NCBI GenBank assembly: GCA_030674185.1
Contig: CM060314.1
Span: 28,102,615 to 28,166,614 of the forward strand
Source: Monoplex corrugatus
Lineage: Eukaryota; Mollusca; Gastropoda; Littorinimorpha; Ranellidae
Reading direction: 5' to 3'
Length of the DNA stretch: 64,000 nt
Shown in pieces: positions 35,417 to 48,139 of this stretch (position 1 is its first letter; each line of letters begins with the position of its first letter). The position numbers and the translations under genes are program-made. The notes under the pieces are model-generated. The model was not told where the DNA came from, did no database searches, and saw only the letters and a list, made by a program, of their open reading frames with translations.

Positions 35417-35845
35417 TGCCATAATTTAGTGATCTTCCCTGATCATGGTGTCATCATTTGTTAAAACAAACTTAAGCTGTCTTAAGAAGCCCGCCAGAAA
35501 CAATATGGAAGCTCCCAACCCAGCCCAAATGTGTCAGTTTACTTGAAACAAGGTTTTCATACCACCTACATATTTACATACCACCTGCATACTAGTAAAG
35601 TTCAGAATTCCTAAGTACATGTAAGTAAATCGTTTTTTGTTGTTGTTGTTGTTGGGTTTTTTGGGGTTTTTTTTTTTTTTTTTGTATAAGGTTCTTCTAT
35701 AAACTCATTAGGACCCACTGTGCATTACACATAATCAAACTTTTGGCAGAACATCAAACTATTAGGCGAGCTTACTTCACTCCATTATGTTGTTGCATTG
35801 GTGGGCGGGCAGCTCGTGATTCTATAAGATACCGGACATCAACAT

Positions 35846-36066
35846 CATCACCATCATCATCATGTGCCCTGCTGCATGGCGCTGGCCATCATGGCTCTCC
35901 ATACGAACCTATCCCTTGTCGCTGCAAGTACTTCTCCCACCCTCTCTCTCCTCAGCCACTCTGCAAGTCCGTCCAAAAGTTTCTCCCTGGGTTTACCTGG
36001 TGCTCTTTTTCCCTCCAGCTTACCTGTTGTGATTAGGTGCTCTAATTCCTCTTGCCTCATAAAATG
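35846..36066 (-). mobile_element. RTE-like LINE, 3' fragment
   Basis: On the minus strand the frame reads GHFMRQEELEHLITTGKLEG, then LLDGLAEWLRRERVGEVLAA and TRDRFVWRAMMASAMQQGT, ending in a (GAT)n tail. This is the least damaged C-terminus of the family in the window. Confidence 0.9.
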
Positions 36067-36067
36067 T

Positions 36068-36275
36068 CCTATTACATCAATATGACTTACACGATCTGTA
36101 ATGTGATCTGTAACGTGCGTATTTGATACAAGTGTATGCATATACACACATGGGGGATATAGCCATTTTAGGCACTGGCAGCTTTGCGCACGTAATGATT
36201 TGGGAGATTGGAAACATTTCCACCCTTTACCACCAGACTGATGTGTCTGGCGGGTCGAACCCAGGACTTTTCGAA
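36068..36275 (-). repeat. tRNA-derived SINE family 2, copy 3
   Basis: Shares GTAACGTGCGTATTTGATAC, CACTGGCAG, GGGAGATTGG, ACATTTCCACCCTTTACC and the box B complement GGGTCGAACCC with the family. It lies directly against the truncated 5' edge of the LINE fragment. Confidence 0.75.
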
Positions 36276-36302
36276 TGGAAATTCGACATTTTCAACTTTT
36301 TT

Positions 36303-36845
36303 TTTATTGTTATTTTGTTTAAAGCCTGGCCGACCGCGTAGAGGGCTACAACCGCTTCAAAACATACAAAACTTCAACACACACACACACACAACACACA
36401 CAAAAAAAAAGAAAATTAAGCACACATACTCGTATCAATACATTCGGGCACATAATCTAAGGACATGCCCCTGGCGTTGACCTCTCCGTCCAATTTATCG
36501 CACAGGGGATTTAAAAAAACATACCTGAATACAAACTTAGGCATAACTAAGGACAACAAAACATAACAGGTATAAATTACCTAAAATTGCTTCAGCATAT
36601 CTCACCTCCCTAGAGCCAAAAATGCACTTTATACATGTATCCAGTTATCAATCCTAAGAAAAAGTACGTAAGACTTTATTGAACACATACAGGTGAATGG
36701 ACCAGCAAGGCAGAAAATGATAGGAAGAAATTACAGAAGGCAAAGGAACAAGGAAGAAACAAAGAGAGTGACAGAAAAGAGGAAAGTTCTAGCACAGAAT
36801 TTCCAGAAGGTGGGGATACTATTGATACTGAAAGAGCCCCCTGGG
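36303..36845 (+). repeat. DR-A dispersed repeat, copy 6
   Basis: Full-length; starts AAGCCTGGCCGACCGCGTAG and has a short (CA)n expansion at 36378-36400 in place of the A-rich stretch. Ends GGTGGGGATACTATTGATAC, then AGAGCCCCCTGG. Confidence 0.85.
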
Positions 36846-37258
36846 GAATTTTTCCACTTGACTACCACGCTCGTCACACAGGTTCAAGGCCATGAGTCAT
36901 GGAGACTAGAATCCCCTAACGAGAGGGAACACTGGTGCACCGGTGCGTGACTGTAATAAATCTTGGTAATGCAGGTGGTTAGAACGCAGTTTAGGTGGGA
37001 ATGAATACGTACATCCATACGAAGCAGACGCGTACGTATGTACACATGTATGTACTTATACACACACAAGCAGGCATACATACATACATACACGAATGCA
37101 CATACAAACACACACACGCATGCATGTACGCATAATTGCACTCACATCTCGTACATGCATGCACATAAATATCATCTTATAAATATATAAATGCGCACGA
37201 GCGCACACTTATTGACACTCACTCATATTATCTACTTATATCACACCACGTCACTTCA

Positions 37259-37259
37259 C

Positions 37260-37322
<63 letters not shown>
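37259..37322. repeat. (CA)n microsatellite
   Basis: Pure CA of about 60 bp. Confidence 0.95.
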
Positions 37323-37323
<1 letters not shown>

Positions 37324-37452
37324 TCTCCTTGCAGTCAAATCGGTACAGGTATACACGCGTACGTAGACGTAAACACATTGAGCACGCAAGTAAATAATTT
37401 GAACGTTTTCTTATAAAGACGTACACACACAAGCGTTAACTCAACCATGCGC

Positions 37453-37456
<4 letters not shown>

Positions 37457-37526
<70 letters not shown>
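37457..37526. repeat. (GA)n microsatellite
   Basis: Pure GA of about 68 bp. Confidence 0.95.
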
Positions 37527-37529
<3 letters not shown>

Positions 37530-37563
37530 TTGATCTGAATCACTGTTCCTTTCTTGAAGAAAA

Positions 37564-37589
37564 ACACACACAACAACACACACACACAC

Positions 37590-37620
<31 letters not shown>

Positions 37621-37640
37621 CACACACACACACACAACAA
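37564..37640. repeat. (CA)n microsatellite, interrupted
   Basis: CA runs with AA interruptions. Confidence 0.9.
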
Positions 37641-38320
37641 ACAAACAAATAAGCCCCATCATTTCCTGGACAACATCAACACGAGCATAAAAAAGGCAAG
37701 ATGCGTTCCTATTAGACAGCGCGTTTTTAAACAAGACCAGATGGACGGGTAATAATTTTATCATCAATGGAAGGAGGGAAGAAAGAAAGAGGGGAAAAAA
37801 TACAGGAAGAATGAAAGGCCAGATGAAAGAAAACCAGAACACAAAAACAAACAAAGCGGGAGAAAAAACGAAGATGAAAAGAAAAAAGCAAAGACAGCAA
37901 AATTTTGAGCGTGATTTCATCCATCCAAGAAAAAATAATCTTCTTAATTAAACACTCTCTCCTTTCCACCCTATTCCTCCTCCTGCCTCGCAGCCTTTAC
38001 CATTCCCCACTATTGCCTTTCTCAATACCCTCTTTCCTTTCTTATGCGACATTCTTCTGTCTGCTACTTTTCTCCATGCACCCACTTCCTCCACGTCAAG
38101 GTGGGGGAGGGGGTGGGCTTGAGGATGTATCCTGTTATTTGTCTCCTGTCCTCTACCACCTGTCTGAAAGCTCGGTGTTGTCGTTTGGCTTTTCATTACT
38201 ATTTGCTTCCCTTGTGGATCTGTCGTGTTATTTTTCCCTTCGGCTCCCAACTGCACGCCCCCTTATTCTGTAACTTTGGTTCAATCTCTTCTCTCCTATC
38301 AGTCATTAGAGAAAGAGAAT
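37641..38320. other. Non-coding stretch, nothing recognised
   Basis: Purine-rich (37755-37900), then pyrimidine-rich (37950-38330). The open frames here follow base composition and show no domain. Confidence 0.4.
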
Positions 38321-38324
38321 GACC

Positions 38325-38508
38325 GATTGTTATTATTTTTTGTTTAAAGCCCAGCCGATTGCGTGGAGCCATACCACGGCTATAACCGTTTCAAAGCATA
38401 CAATACTGCAACAGGTAAAAAGGGAAAAGAAAATTAAGCACACCTATGAATGCATTTGCGCATATAATCTAAGATGTCCTTGGCGTTGACCACACCGTCC
38501 AACAGTAC
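38325..38508 (+). repeat. DR-A dispersed repeat, copy 7, 5' part
   Basis: Begins AAGCCCAGCCGATTGCGTGG and breaks off after the GGCGTTGACCACACCGTCCA word. A dead CR1-like LINE tail follows. Confidence 0.8.
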
Positions 38509-38524
38509 ATGGCCTAAAACTGTC

Positions 38525-38850
38525 AGTGAATTGCATTTTTTCGGTTTCAGTCTTTTTCTTAGGCATTGATTCACAAAATTCCTTTAAGTTTCATGGAAAA
38601 TCCCGTTCTGTCGCTAAGCCTAATATTGTAAGAATAATAATTTTAGGAATGCTGAAGGTAAAATATTTGTTAAACACAGAAATACTATTACTAACACAAG
38701 AGCGTTTTGTTTTTCTAACAGAATTGTTAAATTGTGGAATAAAATTCCTTTTGAAATTAAATTTGCTAACAGCATTAACAAATTCAAAAATTTCCTGGAC
38801 GATGACGCAGAATTCAAAATTTTATTTAATTAAAAAAATAGACTGAAGCA
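38525..38850 (+). mobile_element. CR1-like LINE reverse transcriptase C-terminus
   Basis: One frame (about 38637-38829) reads NTITNTRAFCFSNRIVKLWN, then KIPFEIKFANSINKFKNFLD, and ends with a stop. The pattern NTR.xxFSxRxxxxWNxxP followed by SxNxFKxxLD closes the reverse transcriptase of CR1/L2-type LINEs. Upstream sequence continues the match in another frame (KSRSVAKPNIVR), so a frameshift is present. Confidence 0.7.
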
Positions 38851-38945
38851 GATTTGCTCAAGTATGAATATTAAGGCATGCTTTTCAGACCCCGAAGAAG
38901 AAAGCGTAAAACAAAAAAGATAGGGCGTTAAAAGGCCAGAAGGCC

Positions 38946-39454
38946 TAGGCTACGGGGCTGGGCTGCTATTGCGCGGGTCCGCTATTGCGCGACCGAAGAA
39001 CATATCATCTATAAGAAGCGGAATAGTTGCCAAGGTGACGGGGCCTACCGAGCAGCCGTTCCGTGGGGGGTGTTACTGGCTGCATTGTGGCTTACTTTGA
39101 TTATACCTTAGGCTGCATCGTATATTATACCTAAGGCTGCATCGTATATTATATCTTAGGCTGCATCGTATATTATACCTTATTCCGGATTCCCGCACAA
39201 AGTCGGTATTTTTGGTTGCAAATTAGGTAGTTTTAACTAAAGTAGTCAAGGGAAAGAACATTTGAGAGAATTTAACAAAAAACCGACTTGGAACACGTTT
39301 GAATGATTGTCAGCACAGTATTCTCTAGACTGCGTCTCTTGGCTTTGGCTATTTCTGTTACACTGTTTTGAGAGACTGGTTGAATGACAAATAGTCACGC
39401 GAAATAGCGGCCCCGCGCAATAGGGCCTCACGCAATAGCGGGTCGACCCCTAGG
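38946..39454. mobile_element. Palindromic MITE with CTATTGCGCG ends
   Basis: The left end has CTAGGCTACGGGG, then GCTATTGCGCGGGTCCGC and TATTGCGCGACC. The right end carries their inverse (GCGCAATAGGGCCTCACGC, AATAGCGGGTCG, CCCCTAGGCTAC). Arms are about 50 bp with internal short repeats of TATTGCGCG. There is no coding sequence. Target duplications are not clear. Confidence 0.65.
39097..39184. repeat. ~25 bp tandem repeat, about 3.5 units
   Basis: The unit is GGCTGCATCGTATATTATA plus CCTTA or CCTAA, inside the palindromic MITE. Confidence 0.85.
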
Positions 39455-39474
39455 CTACGAGCCAGCCCTCAGCT

Positions 39475-39500
39475 ACTACTACTACTACTACTACTACAAT
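39475..39500. repeat. (CTA)n microsatellite
   Basis: Eight CTA units. Confidence 0.85.
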
Positions 39501-40385
39501 TTTTAGGAAACGCGGTCGTGCATCAAGTTTGGGCTTTGGAGACCCAGATCTATCATTTAGAACCAGTACATGATGTCGTTTCTACACTTTCCAAGGAACT
39601 CAGCTTCAGCAGTTCTGACACTTCACTGGTAAATCAGAGAAACAATGATTTCCTTTGTTTCTGAACTGAGACCTTTTCAGTCGACATCTTCGTTTGCAGG
39701 ATCAAGCAGACGACAGTTTCAACCAATAATATTACTGGTCCGATGTAACAGGGGAAGGAACTCTTTGTTACGGTTAATGCGTCTGGTTCTGCTCTTGTAA
39801 GTTAATTACGATGTATAAAATGTCTGCGGATGTATGTCACGGTCACTCGGTGATTACTTCTTGTCTTTGCACTGGGTCAGTCATCAAAATAAATGTGGAC
39901 ACTGCTTCTGTGCGAAATCAATTTTTTTGTTTTCCAAAAATTCGACGCATTATATTACCAAGCTCACAATCTAAACACCTAGTTGGTGGACAGCCCTGTC
40001 ATGATGGCATGAGTACACTTCTTCCGTTTGACGACGGAATCCGTTTTTTCAAGAGTCAGAAACGGAAAATCCGTTTTTTAAAAAAGCTTCAACGTAGCCC
40101 CCCCAGACCCCCCATACGGGGCGGTGCCGGCCCCTGGACCCCTTTCAGTTTTTTTACTTTTTCTAAGTTGCACCCTTTTGACGGTCAATGCTGGCACGTG
40201 CTTTTTGCGCGTAACATTGGAATGCGCCTTTACTTCTCAGTTTTGAAAGGTTACATTAATTTAAATGAATGCAAAATGTTGAAATTTGAAGTTGATCCCA
40301 CAGGATTGGATTTTTTTTTTGTTCAGATCTTGCTCTGCATCCAGTGTTGGAGGTGTTTGCTTTTTCTTCGTGTTTCAATCTTCCT
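39501..40385. other. Stretch without a supported gene
   Basis: A 192-codon open frame (39811-40389) crosses this interval. Its composition changes several times, it spans a C-rich tract near 40097-40115, and it shows no domain, so I do not call it coding. Confidence 0.4.
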
Positions 40386-40389
40386 TTAA

Positions 40390-40546
40390 CCCTTTGACTC
40401 CGGGACCCTATCCATCAACTGCAAAAACTTAACTCTTGCAGGAAGCTAATGGATAGGGTGAGGGAGTCAACGAGTTAAGGTTTTGTTTTGCTAGCATAAT
40501 TGACAATGCAGGATGCTGGTGGACAGAGTGTGGGTGCCAAAGCGTT
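40390..40546. mobile_element. TTAA MITE family, copy 3, decayed
   Basis: TTAA at 40386-40389 precedes CCCTTTGACTCCGGGACCC. The right end reads TGGGTGCCAAAGCGTTCAA, a decayed inverse of the left end and of TTAA. The internal GGATAGGGTGAGGGAGTCAA word matches copy 1, and TTTTGCTAGCATAATTGACA matches copy 2. Confidence 0.7.
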
Positions 40547-40642
40547 CAAAAAAAAACAAAAAAAACAGGGGGGGGGGGGGGGGATATTTCTTTAAACAAT
40601 AAAAAAGGAGGAGAGGGGAGATTTTTCATATAGATTGGAAGT

Positions 40643-40645
<3 letters not shown>

Positions 40646-40687
<42 letters not shown>

Positions 40688-40696
40688 TGTGTGTGT

Positions 40697-40745
<49 letters not shown>
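40646..40745. repeat. (GA)n then (GT)n microsatellite
   Basis: A GA run (40647-40685) leads into GT (40685-40740). Confidence 0.95.
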
Positions 40746-40747
<2 letters not shown>

Positions 40748-41280
40748 TTTGTAAGATTTTCTAAGCTGCTTCTGGGTGGATCTACCAAAATTTAGGTCAA
40801 AGGCGTACATCGTTTTGGATCGCTTTGAAGCTATAGCAGCTAGGTCAGGGTCACATGACCCAGAAAGTGCCTGAATTTGCATTTTTCGAGGAAAGTGTTT
40901 GAAAAGTGATTTAATATACAAAGGGGGTGTTTTTCCTTTAAATTACGTTTAAAAACTCTGGGATGAAGATTTTCCCTCTGGAAATGACTTCTGTGGAGCA
41001 AATGAGCAAATGAGCAACCAAACTGAAATTAATTCCTAAATTGGCTATCTTCTTCCTGCATGTATACAATCTCTATGGAGCAAGACTGAACTCAGATTTC
41101 CTCTTTTTCTCTCAAAAATGCTAAACTTCACGCTACTATCTTCAGAGTGAACCTTGTGTGCATGCATGAATAGAATGGGATGTAATGCAATGATTGAATG
41201 AATGAATGCTTGTGGACAGTCCTGACATGATGATCAAAGCTAGTGGATAAAGTGTCTGTAAAGAGTTAACATTCTTACCA
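40746..41280. other. Non-coding stretch, nothing recognised
   Basis: Contains a short palindrome (CAGGGTCACATGACCC with flanks) near 40845. No gene is supported. Confidence 0.4.
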
Positions 41281-42203
41281 ATGGCACTCAACGTCAAATG
41301 TGTATAAAAACTGTTTATTGTTCTGACTTAGACCAGCCCAGGCTTCAGTATTATGCATACAAACTGACAATACACAGAGTAACAAAGACCAGTAATACCA
41401 AATGGACAAAAGCAATTGAAATGAGTAATCAGAAACACAAAGAAATGATGAAAATAAACATAAACGAACAAAAAACAATGTAATAATATCAATGTTAATG
41501 ATCACCATATCAAAAATCTCCCATAACTACTGCATGGTTCATCAGGCCAATGAAAGAATCAGAAAAAGTACAATCAAATATCAAGAAATCAGATGTAAAC
41601 TAGTCCTCATGCATTAATCAATTAAAAGGCAACCACCATGTTAACCATTAATAAAAAGTTACGTTGACAGTTAACGACAAAGTCTTTAAAAACAAAAGAA
41701 AACCCTTCCTCTCTTGGGGATTTGCTTCCTACACCTTCATTTCCTTTGCAAAAATAAAAAGTACATAATGGAACCGCTAAGCCATGATGACAATCTCCCT
41801 TTTTCTACATCTCAGCACACATTCCATGTAACTGACCTAAAAACTGAGCAATTTCAATCTTGGTCAGATTGTTTAAAAAAAAAAAGCAGAAAAAAGAAAA
41901 TGATTATCATCAGTGCATTCGTTTGAATGAATGACTTATTGCATTACAGTCACAGTAAATGAACATGTAAAATATTTCAATCCTTACTACTAGTTTCCCA
42001 GCTGCTGTAAGCTTGATTTTTAACCATCTTTGGGTCAATATTCAAGGTTGCTGATGCTCTTGATATTTGTATTAATCATCATTACATAAGTGCAAAACAT
42101 GGCTTAAACAATTCTTTGGTTAATAAATCATGGAGTTTCACCTGCACAAGCTTGACTGACAAGGCAAAGTTTCAAGGTCAAAAGAATGCAAAACGTGACT
42201 TAC

Positions 42204-42251
42204 ATCGACAGAGGAAATAAGTTTACCGCTGGTGTATGTGTCCTTGACCAC
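42204..42251 (-). CDS. Candidate internal exon, unassigned
   Basis: On the minus strand 48 bases sit between GCAAG and a consensus donor GAT|GTAAGT. Read in phase 0 they give VVKDTYTSGKLISSVD. The preceding candidate exon (42336-42393) also ends in phase 0, so the two join in frame. The acceptor has a poor pyrimidine tract. I do not recognise the protein. Confidence 0.3.
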
Positions 42252-42335
42252 CTTGCTACTTATAGATACATAAATTTTTTATGAGCAAACCATTGTCTAC
42301 AGAAACTCCTGGAAGAAATTTAAAGAGTCACTTAC

Positions 42336-42393
42336 CTCAAAATATTCAAACAGTATCACAAGAGTCTGCTTTGTGTCGATATCCGTTGCTGCC
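42336..42393 (-). CDS. Candidate internal exon, unassigned
   Basis: On the minus strand the acceptor TTCTGCTTTATAG and the donor GAG|GTAAGT flank 58 bases. After one base completing an upstream codon, they read AATDIDTKQTLVILFEYFE without a stop; the other two frames are not both open. Splice consensus is good at both ends. It could be a real exon of a minus-strand gene inside the repeat-poor island. I cannot match it to a family. Confidence 0.35.
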
Positions 42394-43146
42394 CTATAAA
42401 GCAGAATTATTGCACATCTTGGGTCTCACTTATAACTAGGCAAGACAAGTATGTCAGAAAGGCATACATCACAATCTGCATGAATAGCTTGGGACGGAGG
42501 GAAGAAGAAAGAAAGAATATGACAATATCAAATCATCACAGCAATTTGCAGTCACCCTACAAATGGAACGTGTCAGTTTTCCACAGGATGGAGACTGTAA
42601 ATAGCAAATCAATGCATATACATTACATTATACATAAAGCTTATCACATACAGATTTACAAATGAAGAAGTAACACAGAGACAGAACGCACACATATATC
42701 ACTAAACAGTTTCTGATTTAGATATCAATGCAATTATTCCAAACACATGATCCCAAAATGATAACCATGGTAACAAACGTTTGCATCAATTCCCAAAGAG
42801 TTAAGACAAGGAAATTTTCAAGCAAAATACTGTTGACAATGGAGAAAACGACCTTGGTCATCAACTGGATTTTGTATAGAAATGAGATGATGTCCTCAAA
42901 TGAGTTCCAGGTCTAGGATTCAGCACATATGGCATGACTGACCTGTGATGTATCCCTCCTGTGTAAATTCCAAACTCAATTTTCAATTCTATGCCTTCAA
43001 AGCAATGCCAGTCAAAAATGCAAAATGACAGCACGAAGGGGGTTTACCTCCATAACCAAACAGCCATTATTTCAAATACTTTAGAAGGGTCTCCTTTATA
43101 AGTGTTTTGACAAGGTGTAAATCATCACTATGCCCAAGTACTATTC

Positions 43147-43180
<34 letters not shown>

Positions 43181-46100
43181 AATTTCTTATCTCTATATTT
43201 TCAAACAAGCTGCACACCTTCAGAAACTGTGAGACAGGAGCCAGTTACAATAATCCAGACAGTGTCTTTACCAATATACCACACTCATTTAATTCATGGA
43301 CTCCCCATTCATTCAAATGGTTCATCCTCATGTGATCAAGATGTTATCGTAACATTTCTGAAGAATCCTTGCTCACTATCAACTGTGACACTTTGAGGCT
43401 CACTATGACCTTGTAAAATAAACCAGGACCTTTCAAAAATTAAAAAAAATGGACGACACATTACTTTAAGGCACAAACTTGAGTCAGATTTAGTAAATAT
43501 CTGACCACAAACAGTAAAGAAGATAAAGTTTGTGCATTTTTTGTGCTTTTAGATATTTGTTCATTTATTTATTCACTTATTTATCTATTACCTATCAATT
43601 CATTAAAGTGACAAATGAAAACTGATTGTGTACATTCAAGAAAAAATCTAGGATTTTTTTCCTCATCAATTTACATAGAGCTCTGGTAAACATTTACACA
43701 TCAGTGTCCACAAAACCTCTGCTGCTAATTTTAGGTACTTTATGGTCAATTAATACTGTCTAAATTGTACTGCATGTATGCAATGAATAAAAAGGTATAA
43801 CATAAAGTTCAGATAAGCACACAAAGAAAAAATAACATAGAAAACAAAATCAAACATAAAGAAAAAAGGACCACAAAAACAAACAAAACTAACCAAATAT
43901 ACAAACAAACAGATCTCTACACCAAAGCAATTCTACCAAAAAACAGTTTTCAATTTCACAAAAAGATCTAAGATAAAAATGAGAGGACGGACTGAAAATT
44001 ATTGCAAACTTTCCCACAAAACCTGAAAAATTTAAGAAATGTTTATGAAGAGCAAAGTTACACTACTCCGGGAACAAGCAATAAATATTGCAAAAAATAA
44101 ACAAACAAACAAAAAACATCAGGTGCAAAAATGACTTTAGTTCATGCATCTTTTGTGTGACATTCAATGGCTGTTAATCTCTTTTAACTGACTGCTATTT
44201 TTAAACGAATCATGCACATAAAAAGATCAACACACAAATCAAGGAAAAAGACAAGGAAAAGTAAATGAATGATAAGATGACACTAAATGACTGCTGCAAA
44301 TGTACTTGGTTCAAAGCCGAAATTTACCTTTGAACTGAAAGTTTTCAATTCTTGCTTTGTACAAAAAAGTCATCACAGTAGTTAGGATATTCTATATCCA
44401 TGTGAAGGGGTAAAAAAAATCATAGAGGACATCAACCAAAAAATTCTGATTCTCACTAACTTTAGATGTGCCACTGCTTTCTTTACTTGTTTAGACTGCT
44501 TTCTTTACTTGTTTAGACATCTCAAAGTTCGGAAGTAAAACAAAAGATTCAAACACTGCACTTGTGTATAGGAAAAGACAATGAGGAAATGAATGAGCAA
44601 GCAATAGACAGGCAAAAGACAGCAAAAGAAAGAGAACATATTCACACGAGACAGTCACGACTGACAGACGGATAAAGAGACGGAAAGATTGTGCACTTGT
44701 TAAATACATGTACCTACTTGTACATACAAGCATGATATATCTGCAAAACAGCACTGATAACATGCATTTACCAAAATCAAATATTTACACACATCCAACA
44801 TTGCTACTGTTGGCAAAGCATGCAGAAACATGCCATACACCAGTATGAGTATGAACAATTTAGCTGAAAGATTAAATAATGAATAAAGTAATCAGCTAGT
44901 ACACAGTTATTACCACAACATTAATTTAGACAGGCAAACTTAACTACTTGGACCTTCATATCAACCTATATTGCAAACAAGAGACATGAGATTCTAACAT
45001 TATGGCTTTCATGTCAAATACTGATAGACAGAAGCTGTCAGAACCACGTAAATAATTCAAACAAGGCAGATAGAAAGCAGTGATCATTACTGAAAATTGT
45101 CTGACAAAGCAAACCAAAACTAACAAATCAACTTGAGCAGAAAAAACACACTGAGAATCAAAAAGACCTGAAACAAATGGATTACCGACAGTAGAAAGAG
45201 AAAATACCTCAAAATGACACTGAAGACAATTATAAAATTCTAAAACATACCACATTATAAAACAGAAATCCAGAAAAATCAAAAAAGAGCTTTAACTGAA
45301 AGCTCATGTTATCAGATTTTGGCATCTGACAATAACAATTTCTTACCCAAATGCAGACAAAGGAATCAAACAATTCTAACTGTAACTGTAACTGTAATCA
45401 TTAAAAGCATCAGTATAAAGAAATGTGCAAAGATAAAAACATTATTTTTGAAAAAGAAAAAAACATCTGTGCCCATAGTGGCTATTCACAATGTCACTCA
45501 AATCCATTACAAAGGACTTTTCAAACAAAACAAATGAACAAGGAAACAAAATGCACTTGCACACAAAATGCAAGACAGTGAAAGTCGATGTGTAAAATTT
45601 AAATGCTAATCAGTTAAAAATGCATATCAAAATTTTTGAAAATATTAAACAGTACGTCAAATGATAGATGAACGCATGGCAAATGGCTGAACAAACTATG
45701 ACAATCTGAAACAAAACGATTGCCAGCGTTAAGCAAACAGAAACCAGAAACACAAGAAAATAGAATGAGAACGCGCATTTAGTTAACTAAAACAAGACAG
45801 GAGCAAATTCTTGGCCAACTGGCTTTTATCAAGCATATACAAAACACAACAAACATATTCCCTATATTGAGGGGAAAAACAACCGAGGTGATAACTTCCC
45901 TGGTATTTCAATGAGTTAGACAAAATATTGTTTTCTTCTCAATCACAACAAAACATTAGTGAAATTATCTTAAACTTCTACAGCTCAATGAAACATCACA
46001 AAAGTTATCTATCAGTAAATTATCTTCTCCAGTTCAACTTAACATCAGGACTGTAAATATGACATGTTCTTCTTGTGCTAAATCTAGTAACTTTGTTTGA

Positions 46101-48113
46101 AGGAAAAAATTGTTTCTTTGCTTTTTGTGTACAACCAACAAAGGCCAGCAGACCAAAAACTTGCTTCTGTCTTGTTTCGTTAATCAAATGCACTTTCTGA
46201 ATCTATGTTCATGTGTTTCTGACAACTATGGCAATTCCATTTTTACAGATCACGCAAATGAAAACTAAGGCATTCTATTTCTTTCTCACTCTAGAACTAA
46301 GTCCATCCAGACTGAAATCAACCAAATACTAGCTCTAAGGCCTCAGCCTCTGTCGTCACACTTCTTGGGAGGACAATGAATGCCATATTTGTTTTCAATG
46401 TACAAAGCTGGCATGACATAAAGCATCCCACAACAATATATGAAAATGCTACAAACAATTAAGTTAACTTCAGTTTCATTTTCAATTTCACAAGCATCCT
46501 GCATCAATACATAAAAAATGCTACTAACAGTTAACTTTAGTTTCAGTTTCAATTTCTTCAGATGGTGCTCCACACTCGAATAGATTCCACAAGTACTGAA
46601 GCCATAGATGCAAAGCGATGGATAAGATTTAAAATGATCACAAAGCCCTAGTCACTAGCAAGTCTTGAGAAATAAACTATAAAATGTTCCAATAAACTGA
46701 ATTATACATTACATAACAGTAATAAACATGTAAACAATGTAAGCTGCATTCATACATCATTAATAAGGTGACTGTTCACAAAAGTCGTACTGGAAGACTA
46801 ATAATGGGGTAAGTTTGCAAAAATAGAAAAGGAACTGAGGGAGAGAAAACAGAAGCAACAGGATTTGTGTCATGATAATTGCCTGACCTTTTACACAGGG
46901 ATGAAGCAGCATCGTACCCAAAACAGAAATGTTTCTTGCAATAGGGTCATATAAAAGTATATCATAAAAATGGAATAGAAATAAAAGCAGCATTTTTATC
47001 TAAATCATGTTTTGCTAATATACTTCCCATATTGGACTGACAGCATTACAGTACCAGTAGGCTGCCCTGTTCGGTATGATTTTAGCAGCAAAGTTACTAA
47101 CAGTAATATGAATCGAACATAGCTCATGTAGGGCCTCATTGTCCAGCTCTGAGCATCCTCTACGCACGTGCATAAGCTATGATGAAAGCACCGGTTCTCA
47201 TCATTCCGAAGGCCCAAAGAAAACTGTGGTCCCACCAAGAACCATGGTAACTGTTAGTGGGGATGGATAGGCTGGAATTTTAATTTGACATGGTAAGTAT
47301 TTTTAGCCAAACATGTATTTAGACAAACACCATTTTACGTAAACAAATGACAAACTCAATGGACAGAATGCAAAAATGACCAAAAGCAAACCTGTATCAG
47401 AAGTGCTGATGAATCCAACAAATCAGGGCCTTGACACACTTCTACGGTATCAGAACCATACAACCTCTTTTGTTTCCACAGTCAGCTTCAGCAAAGACCT
47501 TGCCTCCAGTCTCAAAACTGACAGTCTGCTACAAGAACCAACACTGAAGGTGACCCCACAAAAGAACAAGAGCATTTTGATTTACCTTGGTTGAAACTCA
47601 AGAGTGAAACCTTTATGATTACAACAGGGAAGTATACAGAGATATTCAAGGCCATTCAGTGACCTTTACAGATCTCAAGTCTTCCACAAGATGAAGTTTG
47701 GGTACCAGGGCAAGCAACAGCACTTTATTCTGTGAAAAGCTCATCAGGACTGATGGTGCTGTTGTTAGCTGACAAAGAAAATTATCATCGAAGCAAAAAG
47801 GGACTGCAGGCAAAACGCTAGTCGTTTCATTTTACATATGAGAAATTTTACCTACATGACTGACTGACCGACCACTCAGATAGAGAAAAACAAACATCTG
47901 GGGTGAAACTGCTTTTGTCGTGATAAAGAATAGGGACACCTCAGTCATAAGAAAAACAATAAGGCACTTTATACATTTATAACACTTCTGTACATGGCAC
48001 TACTTACAACAACTTTCTTGTTTTCAGATCCAGGAGATTTCATCTTCCACAAAAACACAAACATGTGACGGCAGACCATTTTTTAAATCTCACTGGACAA
48101 AATTAGAACTCAC

Positions 48114-48139
48114 CTCACTTGTGTAAAGAATCACTCTAG
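48114..48139 (-). CDS. Candidate micro-exon, unassigned
   Basis: On the minus strand a strong acceptor (AAGTTGTTTTCAG) and a strong donor (GAG|GTGAGT) enclose 26 bases. Only one frame is open (two bases, then RVILYTSE, ending in phase 0). It is short enough to be chance in 9 kb of AT-rich DNA. Confidence 0.25.

Noticed and set aside
39811..40389. 192-codon open frame
   Set aside because: Composition shifts along the frame, it crosses a C-rich tract and runs into a MITE, and no domain or splice pattern is visible.
43027..43100. Further weak exon candidates in the repeat-poor island (for example near 43030, 44320, 45190, 47590 and 47860)
   Set aside because: Each has at least one weak splice site or is under 35 bases; in 9 kb of AT-rich sequence such pairs are expected by chance.
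47005..47238. 77-codon minus-strand frame with a hydrophobic stretch
   Set aside because: It lies in the repeat-poor island and reads smoothly, but I see no convincing splice sites and no family match.
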